Assembly: GCF_900182705.1 (NCBI RefSeq)
Contig: NZ_FXTP01000017.1
Location: 46,061 to 110,060, forward strand
Direction: 5' to 3'
DNA length: 64,000 nt
DNA from: Gracilimonas mengyeensis
Lineage (GTDB): Bacteria > Bacteroidota > Rhodothermia > Balneolales > Balneolaceae
Shown here one piece after another: positions 15,876 to 24,810 of the stretch. Positions within the stretch are counted from its first letter, which is position 1, and each line of letters starts with the position of its first letter. The notes below the pieces were generated by a model. It made no database searches. It was not told the DNA's origin and saw only the letters and a list, made by a program, of their open reading frames with translations. The translations under genes were made by a program, and so were the position numbers.

Positions 15876-17183
15876 ATGAAAACACTAACCAACCACTTTT
15901 TTAGATTACTTGTATTCGTATTCACTGTTACTTTAGCTGCAGGCTGTACCCTCGGAGATGTCTCCGAAAATATGGACCAGGATCAGCTGGATGCGGAAGA
16001 AATTGAAGCCGCCAGCCAGATTATGGGACAGGCTTTATCCGATGATAACGACGGCGTTTTTGCCAGCCTGAACGATGCGCTTACTGATATCTCATCCAGC
16101 GACTTCAGGGCAAATGCGCGTTTTAAATCTGGTCCGGAAAACGGCAACGGCCATCATGGTAATGGTAATGGCCACGGACATTCAGGCCGCGGCAATGAAA
16201 ATGATTATGAATACAGCTACGACCCGGTAACTGGAATCCACTCCATCAGCTTTGACCGCTCTATAGATACTGAGAACTTCCAAAAAACAGTATCCGCCCA
16301 AATGACCTATATCTTCACAGATGACTCAGGGGAATTTATCGAGCAGCCACGTGAAAACTATGAGCTGGTTGAAAACATTGACTTTACTTCCCTGAAGACG
16401 GGAACCATGACCAGCCTTTATAAAGAGTCTGAGTTTAGCCGGGCCGATACTTTTGCCATTACCGGCGTAAGCGATGCTACTCCCGTTATGACCATTGACG
16501 GCAAACACTATGGCAACGGATTTTACAGTGGCGTTCGTGGCAATGGAAATACCTTTGAACGCAACTATGTAAATGAAATCAATTTCCTGGATATACAAAT
16601 TGACAAAGCCCTTGTTGATGAGAACGGCTCGCTGCAAGAAGGAGTAACCGGCGTACTTAATTACGAGATGACCCTCTACAAAAACAACAATGGCGACGAA
16701 TCCACCAAAAATATTACTGGTACTATTGAAATGGATGGTGACGGCACCGCCCTTCTCCGCTTCAAAAACTTCACCAAGCTGTTTGAAGTAGACCTGGGTA
16801 CCGGATTTGTTTCTGATAACGAAGCTGAAGAAGAGGGAATCGTTGACTCTGTGGATGTTGAGAATGGCAAGGTCATTTTGGATAATGGCACCCTGATATC
16901 CGTGAATGAACGTACCGAAATAGAAGGCGATGACGGGCTGGTAACCCTGGCAGATGTCGCTAGTGCTATAGCTGCCGGTTTTGTTGTGGAAGCTGAAGCC
17001 GAAGGTTATCATAATCCTCAAAATCGTAACGAGCTGATCGCCGATAAAATTGAATTTGAAACCGATGATGACGGTTTTGATGAAGATGAGGATGAAGAGG
17101 AAAACGATGACGACGAGGAGGATGATGAAGACGAAGATGAAGAAGACGACGACCAGGATGATGATCAGAATGACGATGACTAA
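15876..17183 (+). CDS. DUF5666 lipoprotein with His/Gly cluster and polyacidic tail
   Basis: About 435 residues. The signal MKTLTNHFFRLLVFVFTVTLAAGC has a lipobox cysteine, which selects the ATG at 15876 over upstream starts. A His/Gly/Asn-rich run (GNGHHGNGNGHGHSGRG, ~88-104) follows the N-terminal helix. A DUF5666-type domain (GIVDSVDVENGKVILDNGTLISV... VVEAEAEGYHNPQ) precedes a C-terminal stretch of about 39 residues that is almost entirely Asp and Glu. The two charged regions suggest binding of divalent metals. It sits between the sigma factor and the FecR gene, where no such protein is usually found. Function unknown; metal sensing or storage is inference. Confidence 0.75.
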   Translation: MKTLTNHFFRLLVFVFTVTLAAGCTLGDVSENMDQDQLDAEEIEAASQIMGQALSDDNDGVFASLNDALTDISSSDFRANARFKSGPENGNGHHGNGNGHGHSGRGNENDYEYSYDPVTGIHSISFDRSIDTENFQKTVSAQMTYIFTDDSGEFIEQPRENYELVENIDFTSLKTGTMTSLYKESEFSRADTFAITGVSDATPVMTIDGKHYGNGFYSGVRGNGNTFERNYVNEINFLDIQIDKALVDENGSLQEGVTGVLNYEMTLYKNNNGDESTKNITGTIEMDGDGTALLRFKNFTKLFEVDLGTGFVSDNEAEEEGIVDSVDVENGKVILDNGTLISVNERTEIEGDDGLVTLADVASAIAAGFVVEAEAEGYHNPQNRNELIADKIEFETDDDGFDEDEDEEENDDDEEDDEDEDEEDDDQDDDQNDDD

Positions 17184-17268
17184 AACACCTGAGTTCTGAT
17201 CTCAACTCTCTGCCAGGCAGATTGCTAACATACAATCTGTCTGGTTTATTTATACTTTATACTGATTA

Positions 17269-18246
17269 ATGACCAAAAAAAACGACATATCACCCCAGAA
17301 TCCGGATCTTATTCTTGCCCAGAAGATTGGTCGTGCTTTACCTTTTGTCGATGATCTAAAAAAAGAAACAGATGATCCTTTTCTCGCCGGCCTGCTCCAT
17401 TTCAAAGAAATTCATGCCAAAACACAGGCTAAGCATAAGCCCGATTCTGAAAAGATATGGAATGCTATTGAGCCGGCTCTTCATGACCGAAAACCTGACT
17501 CTAATGCCCGGATATTTAAGTTTAACCCGGCCCTCAAACGATATGCTGTGGCTGCCGCCATTCTAATTGCAGGCTTTATTGGTTTGATGATGTATCAGCT
17601 TTCGGGACCTGCTCTTATCAAAGAAAGCCATGCTTCCATAGAAACAATTCAACTTACGGATGGCTCTACCATCACCCTGCGCCCCTACACAAAACTGTAC
17701 AAAAGCCGTTCTGTCTTAAGCCAACCCAATTACCTACTGGAAGGAGAAGCCTACTTTGAGGTTACACCAAATCCAGACCGCGTTTTTAGGGTAGAAACCA
17801 GTCGTGCCATCGTACAGGTTCTTGGCACCAAGTTTGTGCTAAGTGACTGGGGCAAGGCCTCACTGGTGTACCTGGAAGAAGGAAGCATCCGCTACTCATC
17901 AGCCCGGGAGAAAGCATCTGATATAGTTTTGGAACCCGGGCAATCCTCCCGCATTGATGATAAGGCAACCGCTCCCGTTGTCACTCAAAATAACCAGAAC
18001 GTTTACAAGGATTGGCTCAACAACGAATTGGTCTTCCAGGATGAATCGGCACTGCTGGTTTTTGAAGAGCTGGAACAGCATTATAATATCCGCATCAGCA
18101 CATCAGAAAACCTTGTTGGAGAAAAGATAAGCGGATCGTTGCAGCTGGCTGATTTACCCGCTGTGCTTCGGGACCTGGAATTGGTACTAAACGGCCGTTT
18201 TACACAAACCGGAAACAACTCCTTCGAGTTTAAGTTCAATAATTGA
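17269..18246 (+). CDS. FecR-family anti-sigma factor
   Basis: 325 residues. A cytoplasmic N-terminal region (~1-90) is followed by one membrane span (YAVAAAILIAGFIGLMMY, ~92-109), the FecR domain (IQLTDGSTITLRPYTKLY, YLLEGEAYFEVTPNPDRVFRVET, VQVLGTKFVL, VYLEEGSIRYSS) and a DUF4974-like C-terminal module (ELVFQDESALLVFEELEQHYNIRI). It should hold the ECF sigma encoded upstream until the TonB receptor's STN domain signals ligand. Its stop overlaps the start of the receptor gene (TGATG), indicating coupling. Confidence 0.92.
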   Translation: MTKKNDISPQNPDLILAQKIGRALPFVDDLKKETDDPFLAGLLHFKEIHAKTQAKHKPDSEKIWNAIEPALHDRKPDSNARIFKFNPALKRYAVAAAILIAGFIGLMMYQLSGPALIKESHASIETIQLTDGSTITLRPYTKLYKSRSVLSQPNYLLEGEAYFEVTPNPDRVFRVETSRAIVQVLGTKFVLSDWGKASLVYLEEGSIRYSSAREKASDIVLEPGQSSRIDDKATAPVVTQNNQNVYKDWLNNELVFQDESALLVFEELEQHYNIRISTSENLVGEKISGSLQLADLPAVLRDLELVLNGRFTQTGNNSFEFKFNN

Positions 18247-20888
18247 TGCTAAAACAGGCAGCGGCAATATTCTTAACGGCCTTATTTTCTTTGGGATTAT
18301 ACTCCCAAACGGCCGCCCAATTCACTTTTCAAAACACGCCTCTGCTGCAAATCATAGAGGTTGTAGAGCAGCAAACCGGCTACCGGTTTTTGTATCGTGA
18401 GTCCCAGCTTGCATCGGTTAAACTAAGCTTTGAAGCTGCTCAAGAAGACCTGATTCCTGTCCTTGAAACCCGGATTAGTCCTTACGGGCTTTCCCTGCAG
18501 GCCGACACTTCCCGCAAACAAATTGTGATCTTCAAAAACGTGAAGGCTTCTTCTAAAGATATGGAAGTAAGCGGGCAGGTGGTGGATGCCCAAACCGGAG
18601 AACGTCTTCCCTTTGCAACCATTTTTTGGAACACTCCCAAAGGCAAAAAGGGCGTATCAGGCAATGCATCCGGGGTTTTCAATTTCTCGGCCGTTCCCAG
18701 GGATAGCGAATTCACCTTTGAAGTTTCCTACCTGGGCTACCAGAACCGGACGGTATCACTTAAAAAAAATAATGGCAATACCTACCGGGATGTCACCGTA
18801 CGGCTTCAGCCCACCGCCCTTCAATCCAGCGAAATTATTGTCACAGGCAGTACCTACTTGCCGGCCAATTCTGATACCATTTACAGGAACTTCGTTAATA
18901 CCGGAGTGCTAAATCCTTTTGGCGAAAACAACACCACCCGGGCTTTGCAATCCCTCCCCTCTGTCAACATTACCACGGCCGTTAACAACGGTATAAATAT
19001 TCGCGGCAGTTCTTCTGATGCAACCAATATCCTTCTAGACGGGATCACCATTTACAACCAAAGTCATCTCTTTGGCCTGCTCGATAGTTTTAATCCCAAT
19101 GCTTTACAAAATGCCGGCTTTTTCTATGATGTAGCCCCAGCCGATTTTCAATCCCCGCCGGGCGGTACCCTGTCCATGCTCACTAAAACCGGTTCATTAA
19201 ATCAGCTTGAATACGCAGCCGGATTGAGCAATACAGCCTTTAATGCCAGTATTCACGGCCCTTTGATTAAAGGCCAAAGCAGCTGGTTTTTTTCAGGAAG
19301 AAGCTCCTATTTAAATCAATTCAACTGGTTTCAAAACGATAAACTCATTGCTTTCGGGCTTGATATAGATCGTCCGGCTGAAGTAAGTTCAGGTAATTTA
19401 CCCGGTCTCAACTCCAGGCTGACAACTCCCGGTGATTATGATGCTGCTTTCTTCGATCTACACAGTAAATTATACTTTGAATTTGAAAACGGGGGGCGCC
19501 TTATGGCTGGCTCTTATTACGGGGCTGATGACGTATCTCAGCAGGCACAACGCCTGGTTCGACGATTCAATTCAGATAACCCTGGCCAGCGTTTTACCCG
19601 TGAACAGGTTGAAACCGACAACAACTGGGGAAATTTCAGCAGCAGTATTTCTTATCGGGTTCCACTTTCTCCCTCGATATACAGCAACAGTCTTGCTGCC
19701 ATAAGCATCTACAACAGCCGCTTCAGCAAAGACGATTTTGTGTACAACCGCACGGAACAAGGCGGGGGCAAAGTAGAAGTATTTACCTTTCCACTGAGCA
19801 ATGAAAGCGTATTTAATGAAATTAAGCTGAATCAATCTATCGACTGGAACCCTGATCATTCAAGATGGACACTTGGCACCTCTTTCCAGTATTTCATGGG
19901 CGAATACTTTGAAGAATCGTTTGACCGGCCCGGATTCTTCACTTCCTTTGAAACCGGATTGTTCGACTTATATATCCAAACCGAATTTAACCTTTATAAC
20001 ATCCTGGATATACATGCGGGATCGAGACTGCACTATTACACCAATGGTAACTATCTTTATGCTTCACCAAGGCTGAAAATGCAACTATTCCAAAACCGAC
20101 CTGTCTCCATCAGTGCGGGTTACAGCAGGAACTATCAATTCACCCACCGCCTGTCTTTTTACAATGTGAGCAGCCCGGATGTCTGGATTATAAGTACCGA
20201 CGAACAGCCCCCTACGGTCTCTGACAATTTTACCGCAGGACTTTATCTTCGCCCCTTCTCAAGTATTCTGTTCCAGATAGAAGGATATCACAAGAGACTG
20301 GACAACGCCCGCCTTTTTGAAATAAACGCCCAATCATTAACCGGTACTTTTGATGCTCCCCCCTGGCTGTACAATAATAATGGAGTTTCCCGGGGATTGG
20401 AATTTATGTTGCGTCTCTACTTTGAAGAATTGAGCCTTACGAATTCCTACACCTTATCGGAAGCCACTTTTACCAACCCGGCCCTCATGGATGGTGAAAC
20501 TTTTTTTGCCCAGTGGGACCGAACCCATAGCTATAACACTACAGCCAAATACCGGCTGTTCTCAACTTTGACAACCTTTGCCAGCTTCAGTTATACCTCC
20601 GGTGCCCCTAACCGCCTCTATTTTTTGCAACTTGAAGAGCAGGAGCGTCTGGATAATTATCAACGGATTGATGTAGGCCTGGAATATAGAACTACTTTAG
20701 AGGATGCTGAAATTGAAGCCAGCTTTTCTGTATTCAATCTTTTGGACCGGGACAATCCCTGGTATCGTGAAATGAATTTGGTAATAGACCGGTCGGTACC
20801 AGCTGAGCGCCGGCGGTTGTTGCCCAGATCAGTAGATGTCTACGACCTTGGATTTCAGCCCTCATTTAATCTTAGTATTATGTTTTAA
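18246..20888 (+). CDS. TonB-dependent receptor with STN signalling domain
   Basis: 880 residues. A signal peptide is followed by an STN domain (FTFQNTPLLQIIEVVEQQTGYRFLYR... SFEAAQEDLIPVLETRI), a carboxypeptidase-regulatory-like domain (VSGQVVDAQTGERLPFATIFW), the plug (ALQSLPSVNITTAVNNGINIRGSSSDATNILLDGI) and a beta-barrel ending in FNLSIMF. STN domains contact FecR to pass an uptake signal to the sigma factor, matching the operon order. The ligand is unknown; a metal complex is suggested only by the metal-binding-like lipoprotein upstream. The ATG at 18246 overlaps the FecR stop. Confidence 0.9.
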   Translation: MLKQAAAIFLTALFSLGLYSQTAAQFTFQNTPLLQIIEVVEQQTGYRFLYRESQLASVKLSFEAAQEDLIPVLETRISPYGLSLQADTSRKQIVIFKNVKASSKDMEVSGQVVDAQTGERLPFATIFWNTPKGKKGVSGNASGVFNFSAVPRDSEFTFEVSYLGYQNRTVSLKKNNGNTYRDVTVRLQPTALQSSEIIVTGSTYLPANSDTIYRNFVNTGVLNPFGENNTTRALQSLPSVNITTAVNNGINIRGSSSDATNILLDGITIYNQSHLFGLLDSFNPNALQNAGFFYDVAPADFQSPPGGTLSMLTKTGSLNQLEYAAGLSNTAFNASIHGPLIKGQSSWFFSGRSSYLNQFNWFQNDKLIAFGLDIDRPAEVSSGNLPGLNSRLTTPGDYDAAFFDLHSKLYFEFENGGRLMAGSYYGADDVSQQAQRLVRRFNSDNPGQRFTREQVETDNNWGNFSSSISYRVPLSPSIYSNSLAAISIYNSRFSKDDFVYNRTEQGGGKVEVFTFPLSNESVFNEIKLNQSIDWNPDHSRWTLGTSFQYFMGEYFEESFDRPGFFTSFETGLFDLYIQTEFNLYNILDIHAGSRLHYYTNGNYLYASPRLKMQLFQNRPVSISAGYSRNYQFTHRLSFYNVSSPDVWIISTDEQPPTVSDNFTAGLYLRPFSSILFQIEGYHKRLDNARLFEINAQSLTGTFDAPPWLYNNNGVSRGLEFMLRLYFEELSLTNSYTLSEATFTNPALMDGETFFAQWDRTHSYNTTAKYRLFSTLTTFASFSYTSGAPNRLYFLQLEEQERLDNYQRIDVGLEYRTTLEDAEIEASFSVFNLLDRDNPWYREMNLVIDRSVPAERRRLLPRSVDVYDLGFQPSFNLSIMF

Positions 20889-20904
20889 CTAAATCACTGA
20901 AATA

Positions 20905-21115
20905 AAAGTGCAGGGGTTTGGTTGGAAACTGAAAACCCCAGACTCCACACCATCGCGGTCATCCAGAGGGTACTCCCGACGGACCTTGCATCTAGCGGAG
21001 CATCTTTAACCAATTTCCTGAACCATATTTCCAGTGGCTCAAGCGCTGTTGCCATTGGTTGGTTGGCAATCATTTCTTGGCTAAGGTTCTTCAGCGGTAG
21101 CTTCTGAATGACCCC
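20905..21115. repeat. 211 bp dispersed repeat, copy 1
   Basis: It aligns end to end with 63705-63915, with the same 211 bp span, from AAAGTGCAGGGGTTTGGTTGG through CTTTAACCAATTTCCTGAAC to the GAATGA end. The block after GGTCATCCAGAGGGTACTCC is an imperfect inverted copy of the far end (read in reverse, GGTCATTCAGAAGCTACCGC). It fills most of the 337 bp gap between the TonB receptor and the convergent LacI gene; a GGGTT-gt-AAACCC hairpin lies beyond it, near 21155. A frame of ~60 codons stays open in both copies but resembles no known protein. Confidence 0.8.
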
Positions 21116-21225
21116 ATGATCTTAGCCATTAGATTTTTTCGGAATGCAAAAGTGTAGGGTTGTAAACCCCCCGGTTAGAACCAATAAAGACTGACTGACA
21201 GCAAAAAAATATCTCAGCCAAATAA

Positions 21226-22212
21226 TTACGTAGATATACCCGAAGACAGCTCTTCGACCACCGGCTTATGATCATCTGCTTCAATCTCAGCCAGCAGTTT
21301 TTTCACCGCTTTCACCCCTAGTAGGCCCGTAGGTTGGTCTATACAGATAAAAGGAGAAATCAGGTATTCGTTAAAATCGCTCTTCCCGAAGGTAAGGACC
21401 TTAACTTCTCTTGGGTCAATATCATTTTCTTTCATGCATTTTAAAGCCCCAAGCCCCACCGGATAAGTTACCGCAAAAATTGCTTTTGGCAAACCGTAGT
21501 CATTCAATAGCTTTTTAAAACTTTTGTAGCCATCCTCTTCACTAAATCCTCCCTCTACGATCAAGTTATCATTAGGTGTAATTCCGGCTTCCTTAAGTGC
21601 ATCTAAATAACCAATTGTACGGTTCTTCCCAATTTCAACAGAACCATAACCCGCCAGGTGTGCAATTTCTTCATACCCCTCATCTATAAGGTGCTTCACA
21701 CCTTCATACGCACTTTTGCGGTCTTCAGCTTTCAGGTAACTAAAGCCTTTATCCTTAAAGCCGCGATCAAAAAATACCAGGTCAATGCCCATATCCCTGA
21801 CTTCTTCGAAACGCTCAATATCCTTGGTCTTCTCAGTGATAGATACCAGCAAGCCATCCACGCGCATCTGCATCATCGTTTCAAGGTGGGTTTTCTCGAG
21901 TTCATCATCCTCCAAAGAAACACCAATGATTACTTCGTAACCATGCTCAAAAGCCGTTTTATAAATAGATTCCACCACCGAGGCAAAAAAGTAATGCGCT
22001 ATTTTGGGGATGATCAATCCTATGGTTTTAGACTTGGAAGAAGTTAGGGAACGGGCTACCAGGTTTGGGCGATATCCCAACTTTTTAGCCATCTTCTTTA
22101 CCTTCTTCCGAGTCTCCTCCGAAATATCAGGATGATCCCGTAAAGCCTTTGAGATGCTAACTTTAGTTAAACCGAGTTCATCGGCAATGTCCTGCAGTGT
22201 TATATTTTTCAT
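21226..22212 (-). CDS. LacI-family regulator of the uronate/pectin genes
   Basis: 328 residues. The HTH is at the N-terminus (ITLQDIADELGLTKVSISKALRDHPDIS) with hinge helix PNLVARSLTSSKSKTIGLIIP, followed by a periplasmic-binding-protein-like sensor domain (YFFASVVESIY, DGLLVSITEKT, LVFFDRGF). It is the last gene of a leftward set with the SDR and uxaC genes, whose promoter carries a TTTACCGGTTAA box at 24741. It is the best candidate to bind the TTAACCGGTTAA boxes across the pectin genes; the effector is probably a uronate intermediate. Both statements are inference from position. Confidence 0.88.
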   Translation of the reverse strand: MKNITLQDIADELGLTKVSISKALRDHPDISEETRKKVKKMAKKLGYRPNLVARSLTSSKSKTIGLIIPKIAHYFFASVVESIYKTAFEHGYEVIIGVSLEDDELEKTHLETMMQMRVDGLLVSITEKTKDIERFEEVRDMGIDLVFFDRGFKDKGFSYLKAEDRKSAYEGVKHLIDEGYEEIAHLAGYGSVEIGKNRTIGYLDALKEAGITPNDNLIVEGGFSEEDGYKSFKKLLNDYGLPKAIFAVTYPVGLGALKCMKENDIDPREVKVLTFGKSDFNEYLISPFICIDQPTGLLGVKAVKKLLAEIEADDHKPVVEELSSGIST

Positions 22213-22323
22213 TTTTTCATACTAATGATAAAGGCCCCTAATTTTATGAGCTCTGTTTTTGGGATATTTAATGACAACACTTTTTTGTTTAACCAACATA
22301 CCGATCATCAACCCTACAAGGAA

Positions 22324-22385
22324 AACCTGTCTAAACCAGGTTCTTTTGAAAGCAGGTATAAGGTTTTGCCTTTCACAGCAAAACC
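22324..22385 (-). terminator. Two hairpins downstream of uxaC
   Basis: GGTTTTGC/GCAAAACC (22362-22385) and AACCTG/CAGGTT (22324-22342) lie in the 218-base gap between uxaC and the LacI gene. Read leftward, the second is followed by TTCCTTGT. They may partly terminate or attenuate read-through into the regulator gene. No other gene is visible in the gap. Confidence 0.4.
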
Positions 22386-22430
22386 ATCCCTGTATCTACA
22401 ACTGTTCTAGCAATAACCTGTCTGGTATTG

Positions 22431-23846
22431 CTAAATATCGAAGCCAAAGTAATTCTTGGCATTGGCAAAACTAATATCTTTTACGGTTTTTCCAACTAAC
22501 TCAAAATCAGCAGGAATCAATCCCTTCTCGATATCATCGCCTATAACATTACATAGCACGCGGCGATAATACTCATGCCGCGGATAAGAGAGAAAGCTTC
22601 TGGAATCAGTAGTCATTCCGATAAACTCACTAATCACGCCCATGTTAGACAGCGATTCAAGTTGTTCCTCAATGCCATTCTTTTGGTCAAGGAACCACCA
22701 TGGCGGACCATGTTGTAGTTTTCCAGGAACCGAACCATCCTGGAAGTTTCCAAGCATCGTGGCCATCAGTTCATTATCGCGGGGATTGTTATTGTATAAT
22801 ATCGTCTTGGGTAAATTGTCTTCGCTATCCAGGCGATTCAACAATCGTGAGAGTGGAATAGCCAACTCAAAATCACCAATGGAATCAAATCCGGTATCCC
22901 GGCCCAGCTTTTTCAGCATGCGGGTGTTGTTGTTACGAATAGCTCCCATGTGTAACTGGTACACCCAGCCTTTTTCAGCATCCATCACTCCACAGTAATA
23001 CAAAAATGCCGACTTAAACATTTTCACTTCATCCTCGGTTGGGGCTTTTCCATCCAGTACTTTTTGGAAGATGGTATCCACCTGGGCATCGCTAAACTCT
23101 TCGCTGTGCGGCACTTCAACGCCGTGATCAGAGGCCCGGCAACCTAATTCATGAAAAGCATCGTGGCGGCTTTGCAGAGCTTCCAGAAACTCTTTGAAAT
23201 TGGAAATGCTTGTGTCTGCAGCTGCTTCCAGCTTCTTCACCCATTCACGATATTCATCGCCGTTTTCAATCTCCATGCCACGATCGGGGCGGAAAGTAGG
23301 AGCAACTATAAAATCGGTTTCGCCTTCATCTTTTAATTGTTGATGATACTCCAGATTGTCGGTAGGATCATCTGTAGTACCCACTACCTTCACCTTATTT
23401 CTACGTAGCAGAGCCCGAGTCGAAAACTCGGGAAGTGATAACATCTGATTACATTTCTCCCAGATTTCCTCCGCCGTCTCGCCGTTCAGCAGACGATCAG
23501 TAATACCAAATGGATTCTTCAGTTCCATGTGGGTCCAGTGATACAGAGGATTCTTTAGGGTTTTGGGAACCGTTTTTGCCCAAGCCAGAAACTTCTCTTT
23601 ATCGGAGGCATCACCGGTAATATATTTTTCATCAACCCCGCAGGTACGCATGGCCCGCCATTTGTAATGGTCGCCATCTAACCAAATGTGAGTAAGGTTT
23701 CTAAAGTTGATATCCTCAGCAATCTGCTTAGGCGATAAGTGGCAGTGATAATCTACGATGGGTTCATCTTCGGAATATTCGTGATACAGCTTACGGGCTG
23801 ACTCACTTTGCAATAAAAAATCGTCGTCTATAAAAGGTTTCTTCAT
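22431..23846 (-). CDS. uxaC: Uronate isomerase (glucuronate/galacturonate isomerase)
   Basis: 471 residues, the standard UxaC length, in the amidohydrolase superfamily. The HxH metal motif is in PIVDYHCHLSPKQIAEDINF near residue 33. Other family blocks are THIWLDGDHYKWRAMR, VVGTTDDPTDNLEYH, WVYQLHMGAIRNNNTRM and GMTTDSRSFLSYPRHEYYRR. It converts D-galacturonate to D-tagaturonate, or D-glucuronate to D-fructuronate, in the cytoplasm. With UxaE (44149) and the SDR reductase just upstream, it opens the galacturonate branch of pectin catabolism. It is transcribed leftward 62 bases after the SDR gene. Confidence 0.95.
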   Translation of the reverse strand: MKKPFIDDDFLLQSESARKLYHEYSEDEPIVDYHCHLSPKQIAEDINFRNLTHIWLDGDHYKWRAMRTCGVDEKYITGDASDKEKFLAWAKTVPKTLKNPLYHWTHMELKNPFGITDRLLNGETAEEIWEKCNQMLSLPEFSTRALLRRNKVKVVGTTDDPTDNLEYHQQLKDEGETDFIVAPTFRPDRGMEIENGDEYREWVKKLEAAADTSISNFKEFLEALQSRHDAFHELGCRASDHGVEVPHSEEFSDAQVDTIFQKVLDGKAPTEDEVKMFKSAFLYYCGVMDAEKGWVYQLHMGAIRNNNTRMLKKLGRDTGFDSIGDFELAIPLSRLLNRLDSEDNLPKTILYNNNPRDNELMATMLGNFQDGSVPGKLQHGPPWWFLDQKNGIEEQLESLSNMGVISEFIGMTTDSRSFLSYPRHEYYRRVLCNVIGDDIEKGLIPADFELVGKTVKDISFANAKNYFGFDI

Positions 23847-23908
23847 GTTTCTGCTATTGGTCCATATTCAAAATAAATTCGTTTTAGCAATACAAGCCAA
23901 CCAAACTA

Positions 23909-24691
23909 TTAAATAGTCTGGGCTGTAAAGCCACCATCAACTGGTATAACGGCTCCTGTCACAAAAGAAGCGGCTTTTTCAGAAGCTAACCAAAGAATAG
24001 CGCCGGATAGTTCTTCAGGCTCTCCGTAACGATTCATTGGAGTGTGTCCAAAAATAGACTTGCGACGCTCTTCTGTCAAAATTTTTCGGTTCTGTTCTGC
24101 CGGGAAAAATCCTGGCATCAGTGCATTCACCCTGATGTTGTCAGGAGCCCACTCACGCGCCAGAAAACGCGTCATGTTATTCATTCCCGCTTTTGAAATA
24201 CTGTAGGTAAACACCTTGGAAAGAGGGATTTCAGATGAAGCTGAAGATATATTAATGATGCTTCCACCCTTACCTTGTGCCTTCATCTTTTCGGCAACCA
24301 TCCGGCTGGCCAGAAATGCACCTTTAAGATTGATATCTAATATCTTATTCCATTCTTCTTCGGTGATTTCCATCACCGGCGTGGTAGAGTTGACCCCCGG
24401 GGCATTCACAAGGATATCAATCCCTCCCCAGTTTTCTTCCACTTTATCGATGGCCTGCTGAAGGGAATCCTGCTCACGTACATTGGCCTGGCAAATCATC
24501 GCCTCCCCACCTTCTTTTTCAATTTCAGCGGCTTGCTCTTCAGCTCCTTCACGGTTTCCACTGTAGAATACAGCGGTTTTGGCTCCGGCTTTGGCCAGTG
24601 TCTTTGCCATCTCTCCTCCCAGTACCCCGCTTCCTCCTACAACAATTGCTACTTTACCATTTAGTGAGAAAAGATTGTTGATATAATCCAT
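23909..24691 (-). CDS. SDR-family D-mannonate oxidoreductase (fructuronate reductase)
   Basis: 260 residues, classical short-chain dehydrogenase. The cofactor motif GGSGVLGGEMAKTLAKAG is near residue 18, NAPGVN replaces the usual NNAG, and the catalytic Ser-Tyr-Lys are in SSASSEIPLSKVFTYSISKAG. In many Bacteroidota an SDR of this type next to uxaC replaces the long-chain UxuB and reduces D-fructuronate to D-mannonate. Position directly upstream of uxaC, and the presence of UxaE and UxuA in the window, support that role; sequence alone cannot fix the substrate. A TTTACCGGTTAA box lies 50 bases upstream. Confidence 0.78.
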   Translation of the reverse strand: MDYINNLFSLNGKVAIVVGGSGVLGGEMAKTLAKAGAKTAVFYSGNREGAEEQAAEIEKEGGEAMICQANVREQDSLQQAIDKVEENWGGIDILVNAPGVNSTTPVMEITEEEWNKILDINLKGAFLASRMVAEKMKAQGKGGSIINISSASSEIPLSKVFTYSISKAGMNNMTRFLAREWAPDNIRVNALMPGFFPAEQNRKILTEERRKSIFGHTPMNRYGEPEELSGAILWLASEKAASFVTGAVIPVDGGFTAQTI

Positions 24692-24740
24692 GTATTATTT
24701 GACTCCTAATAGTTATTATAAATGAGCAATTTCAAAAGTC

Positions 24741-24752
24741 TTTACCGGTTAA
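24741..24752 (-). promoter_or_regulatory. TTAACCGGTTAA-type operator (SDR-uxaC-lacI)
   Basis: TTTACCGGTTAA differs by one base from the perfect palindrome. It lies 50 bases upstream of the SDR start. Matching boxes occur at 26681, 36480, 44023 and 52063. Confidence 0.65.
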
Positions 24753-24810
24753 GCTACGCCAATGTACAAAACTGAAACAGTAATTAAAAGTGTTTAGACG
24801 CCCCTAAAGA

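Noticed and set aside
20922..21107. Open frame of ~61 codons inside the first 211 bp repeat, also open in the second copy
   Set aside because: Conservation is explained by the DNA repeat; there is no start context, and the product resembles no protein. Kept only as a repeat note.
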